From Janthinobacterium violaceinigrum (GTDB taxonomy: Bacteria; Pseudomonadota; Gammaproteobacteria; Burkholderiales; Burkholderiaceae_D): DNA of 64,000 nt. Each line of letters starts with the position of its first letter. The stretch's first letter is position 1. The stretch is taken from positions 1 to 64,000 of the forward strand of contig NZ_WFLI01000028.1 of the NCBI RefSeq assembly GCF_009208555.1. The letters run 5' to 3'. Shown in pieces: positions 61,424 to 64,000 of this stretch. The notes below the pieces were generated by a model. That model had not been told where the DNA came from, ran no database searches, and saw only the letters and a list, made by a program, of their open reading frames with translations. Both the position numbers and the translations under genes were made by a program.

Positions 61424-62239
61424 ATGCACGCATCATCTCCACTGACTCCCGCCGCGCCGTCTGAGCTGCGCGCGTATGCGCTGGCCTGCCTGCTGGAACG
61501 GGACCCGGCCACCAAGGTGGCGATGGTGGCGGCCATGGCCGGCGCGCCGCTGGAGCTCGACGCGCGGGCGCCGCTGGCGCCGGCCGGCCCTGTGCCGGGC
61601 CGTCCCGAGCGTCCGGAACTGGTGCCGCCGCGCCTCGTGGGACGGCGCTCGATGATCACGCCGGAAGGGCGCGCCATGCTGGTGCACGCGCTCGCGCATA
61701 TCGAATTCAACGCCATGAATCTGGCCCTCGACGCCCTGTGGCGCTTCCCGGACCTGCCCTTTGAATACTACACGGACTGGCTGCGCGTGGCGCAAGAGGA
61801 AGCCACGCACTTTGCCATGCTGCAGGCGCACCTGCAGGTGCTCGGCCACACGTATGGCGACTTTCCCGGCCACGACAGCCTGTGGGAAATGGTCGACAAG
61901 ACGCGCGGCGACGTGCTGGCGCGCATGGCGCTGGTGCCGCGCACGCTGGAAGCGCGGGGACTCGATGCGATTCCCCCGCTGCGCGCCAAGCTGGCGCAGG
62001 CGGGCGACATGGCCGCCGCCGCCATCCTCGACATCATCCTGCGCGATGAAGTGGGGCACGTGGAAATCGGTAACCGCTGGTATGGCTACCTGTGCGATCA
62101 GCGGGGGCTGGAATTGCGCGCCACGTATGCGGAGCTGGCGCTGCGCTACGAAGCGCCCACCCTGCGCGGCCCGTTCAACCTGGAAGCGCGGCGCCGGGCC
62201 GGGTTTTCGGAGCTGGAACTGTCCGACTTGCCCGCCTGA
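61424..62239 (+). CDS. DUF455 ferritin-like protein
   Basis: 271 residues. ATG 61424 follows GAAGGAAG. The four-helix ferritin-like core has metal-ligand candidates HALAHIEFNAMNLALDA, AQEEATHFAMLQAHL and LRDEVGHVEIGNRWY, forming a likely di-iron site. DUF455 proteins are widespread and poorly characterised. Some are linked to tRNA-modifying hydroxylases of the MiaE-like group by fold (inference). It stands alone between dsdC and a convergent gene. Confidence 0.85.
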   Translation: MHASSPLTPAAPSELRAYALACLLERDPATKVAMVAAMAGAPLELDARAPLAPAGPVPGRPERPELVPPRLVGRRSMITPEGRAMLVHALAHIEFNAMNLALDALWRFPDLPFEYYTDWLRVAQEEATHFAMLQAHLQVLGHTYGDFPGHDSLWEMVDKTRGDVLARMALVPRTLEARGLDAIPPLRAKLAQAGDMAAAAILDIILRDEVGHVEIGNRWYGYLCDQRGLELRATYAELALRYEAPTLRGPFNLEARRRAGFSELELSDLPA

Positions 62240-62257
62240 CGCCATCGCGGCATCCCT

Positions 62258-64000
62258 TCACGGATGGGCCGTCAGGCTGATGTGCCAGTGGCTCAAATGT
62301 CCTTTCTCGATATGCACCTTGATGGGCTTGAGCCAGGCGCCCGCGCCGGGGATCTTGTCGGCGGCATTGGCGGAAAAGCGCCCGTCGACGAGGGCCAGCT
62401 TGACGAAGCTGGGACCGATGTAGACGACGCGCGTCCTGGCCGGCAACGCTTCCTGGGCCAGCATGGCGCGGTTGGCCGCGATCCATGCCACCAAGGCCGC
62501 CAGCTTCGGCTTTTGCGCCGGGTTGGCCACCACTTCCGCCTTCGCGTCGGCGATCAGCTTCTTGATGGCGGCGCCATTGCCCTGGCCGCCCAGCGCATCC
62601 GTGTAGCCGCCCGTGCCGTCCGCGTAGCGCAAGTCGATCTGCTGGCCGTCGCTGTGGCCGCTGTGGCCGAGGATGGAGCGGCCCGCCGCCGTCTGCGTCA
62701 CGTGCTGGCCGCTGATGTCGTCGAAGCGGTAGGCATTGCCCGCCAGCCAGGCGATGGCCAGGCGCGTGGCCCACGAATCGCCGCCCGCATCGCGCGTGCC
62801 GTAGCGTCGCGCCGCCAGCGCCGCTTCATTGTTGGCCAGGTACAGGGGAATGTAGGCCGTGTCGCCCTTCAATTCCACTTGCCCCCCTTCGGCCGGGTCG
62901 GAGCTGGCATCGGTATTGTCGATGCGGCCCTTCAGGCGTACCGTGATGACGGCCTTCTTGTCGAGCTTGTCACCGGCGAAGACGGGCAGCACCAGGCCGG
63001 GAAACTTCACCTTGCCGGGACTCTTGGTATTGACCTGAGACAGTAAATTCACCGTGCTGAAGGCGGGATTGCCACCGCCGGCCGAAATGCCGATGTTGAC
63101 TTCCGTGATCGTCGCCGCCGCCGGCGTGTAGTGCAGTTCCAGCGGCAAGGTATGCGTGGCCGTGGTCGCGCCTTGCGACACGGAGACATACGGTCCCGGC
63201 AAATTGCCCGTCAGCTTGATGGGCTGCAGCACGGGGTGGCCGGCCTTGTTTGGCGAGAGGAATTTCGCCTGCGTCACCTTCAAACCCTTGCACACGAGGC
63301 TCAGTTCCACCGTCGTCACGGTGGGCAGGAAGCTGTCGCCGATATTCGTCGCGCTGACATTGCCGCCCAGGGTCAATGCCCCATCCTTTGTTTGCTTGCT
63401 GACGTCGACGCAATCCGTCTTGACGATCGTGCCCTGCGTGAAGTGGCTCTGGTTGACGGCGCCCGCGGCAGCCAGGTTGACCCCGGGCAAACCGGTGACG
63501 GAGTAGGACCAGGTATCGTTGTACTGGCTTTGCGCCGTCGTGTAGACGGGGTACTCGGCCGTCCTGACGGTGATTTTCACGCCCACGTTTTTCGTGCCTT
63601 TCGGCACCGTGTAACTGACGGGTACGCTGACGGTCTGGTTTTGCGCGGCCGCCGTGGCCGTGAACTCCTTGCTGCCTTCGTCATCCTGCGGCGTCACGTC
63701 CGGCATGGCACGGGGCACGGCCGTTTCGGCGCGCGCGGGCGGACCGGCGCCATCCTGCGTGACCGTGGCGGCCACGTAGCCTTGCGGCACGGCGCGCTGG
63801 GCCAGGCCGGGGCCGTACGGGTAGACGATGGCCACGTTGATGGTGGTGCTGTTGTCGAAGACGGCGGTGCTGACGCTGACCACGCCCGGGTGGACGAGGT
63901 CATTCAAGGTCAGCTGGTAGGTATCGGGCAGCACGCCATCGAAATGGAAGGCGCCCGTGGCGTCGACCACGGCCACCTGGCGCTGGTGGCTGTTATAGCC
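62258..64000 (-). CDS. large secreted protein with M74 (MepA)-like C-terminal domain, 5' truncated by window edge
   Basis: The minus-strand frame is open to base 64000, so the N-terminus is missing; about 580 residues are visible. The first visible part (VAVVDATGAFHFDGVLPDTY) is a carboxypeptidase-regulatory-like beta module. A long Thr/Val-rich beta region follows. From about visible residue 415 the protein resembles penicillin-insensitive murein endopeptidase: GHSGHSDGQQIDLRY gives the His-x6-Asp zinc pair and GHLSHWHISL the third histidine. Such LAS peptidases cut peptidoglycan cross-links. The fusion with surface-type beta modules suggests an exported cell-wall-active protein. Confidence 0.7.
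   Translation of the reverse strand, partial: GYNSHQRQVAVVDATGAFHFDGVLPDTYQLTLNDLVHPGVVSVSTAVFDNSTTINVAIVYPYGPGLAQRAVPQGYVAATVTQDGAGPPARAETAVPRAMPDVTPQDDEGSKEFTATAAAQNQTVSVPVSYTVPKGTKNVGVKITVRTAEYPVYTTAQSQYNDTWSYSVTGLPGVNLAAAGAVNQSHFTQGTIVKTDCVDVSKQTKDGALTLGGNVSATNIGDSFLPTVTTVELSLVCKGLKVTQAKFLSPNKAGHPVLQPIKLTGNLPGPYVSVSQGATTATHTLPLELHYTPAAATITEVNIGISAGGGNPAFSTVNLLSQVNTKSPGKVKFPGLVLPVFAGDKLDKKAVITVRLKGRIDNTDASSDPAEGGQVELKGDTAYIPLYLANNEAALAARRYGTRDAGGDSWATRLAIAWLAGNAYRFDDISGQHVTQTAAGRSILGHSGHSDGQQIDLRYADGTGGYTDALGGQGNGAAIKKLIADAKAEVVANPAQKPKLAALVAWIAANRAMLAQEALPARTRVVYIGPSFVKLALVDGRFSANAADKIPGAGAWLKPIKVHIEKGHLSHWHISLTAHP

Overview
The window is GC-rich, densely coded bacterial chromosome. The gene set (narK1K2-narGHJI with a parvulin gene, moaA, narXL, nnrS, six TonB-dependent receptors, membrane PQQ glucose dehydrogenase) and the codon style suggest a betaproteobacterium of the Oxalobacteraceae, probably Janthinobacterium or a close relative. 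This is inferred from families; there is no rRNA gene to settle it. No tRNA, rRNA, CRISPR array, transposase or integrase was seen.

Layout. (1) 1-10.7 kb is a glycan-acquisition locus: the C-terminus of a secreted carbohydrate-active protein (F5/8C + NPCBM domains), two large TonB receptors, a Tat-exported GH109-like oxidoreductase/glycosidase and a DUF5077/DUF3472-like lipoprotein. (2) 10.7-18.6 kb is a complete yersiniabactin/pyochelin-type uptake set without visible biosynthesis genes: FyuA-like receptor, PchR/YbtA-like AraC regulator, two YbtP/YbtQ-like ABC half-transporters and an RhtX/FptX-type MFS permease, with a Fur-box-like site between receptor and regulator. (3) 18.8-22.9 kb is a FecI-FecR-receptor (STN domain) signalling locus, again with a Fur-like site. 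SirB2-like and GNAT genes follow.

(4) 24-39.3 kb is the nitrate respiration block: narK1-narK2, beta carbonic anhydrase, a small conserved gene on the other strand, narG-narH-narJ-narI-PpiC parvulin, moaA, narX-narL. nnrS follows, preceded by an NsrR-like palindrome. Together they import nitrate, reduce it at the membrane, build the Mo cofactor, sense nitrate/nitrite and handle NO stress. Similar palindromic repeats flank narXL. (5) 40.6-42.6 kb, minus strand, is a small orphan phosphorelay: a membrane-anchored Hpt-like protein without its histidine, a response regulator with an N-terminal excisionase-type HTH, a normal Hpt protein and a 41-residue membrane peptide. (6) 42.9-45.3 kb is gcd. 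(7) An AT-rich lipoprotein gene and a giant AsmA/DUF748 gene follow.

(8) 49.8-54.7 kb is the most unusual unit: an overlapping operon, behind a Fur-box-like site, of a TonB receptor, a secreted amidotransferase-fold-like protein and two divergent PstS-like binding proteins with no inner-membrane transporter. (9) 54.8-57.3 kb is a copper pair (DUF2946 protein, OprC/NosA-like receptor). (10) 57.35-59.1 kb is an AT-rich islet with two unrecognised small genes and a possible gene remnant. (11) 59.1-62.2 kb holds dsdA-dsdC and a DUF455 ferritin-like protein. (12) The right edge holds the C-terminal part of a large secreted protein ending in an M74 (MepA)-like peptidase domain.
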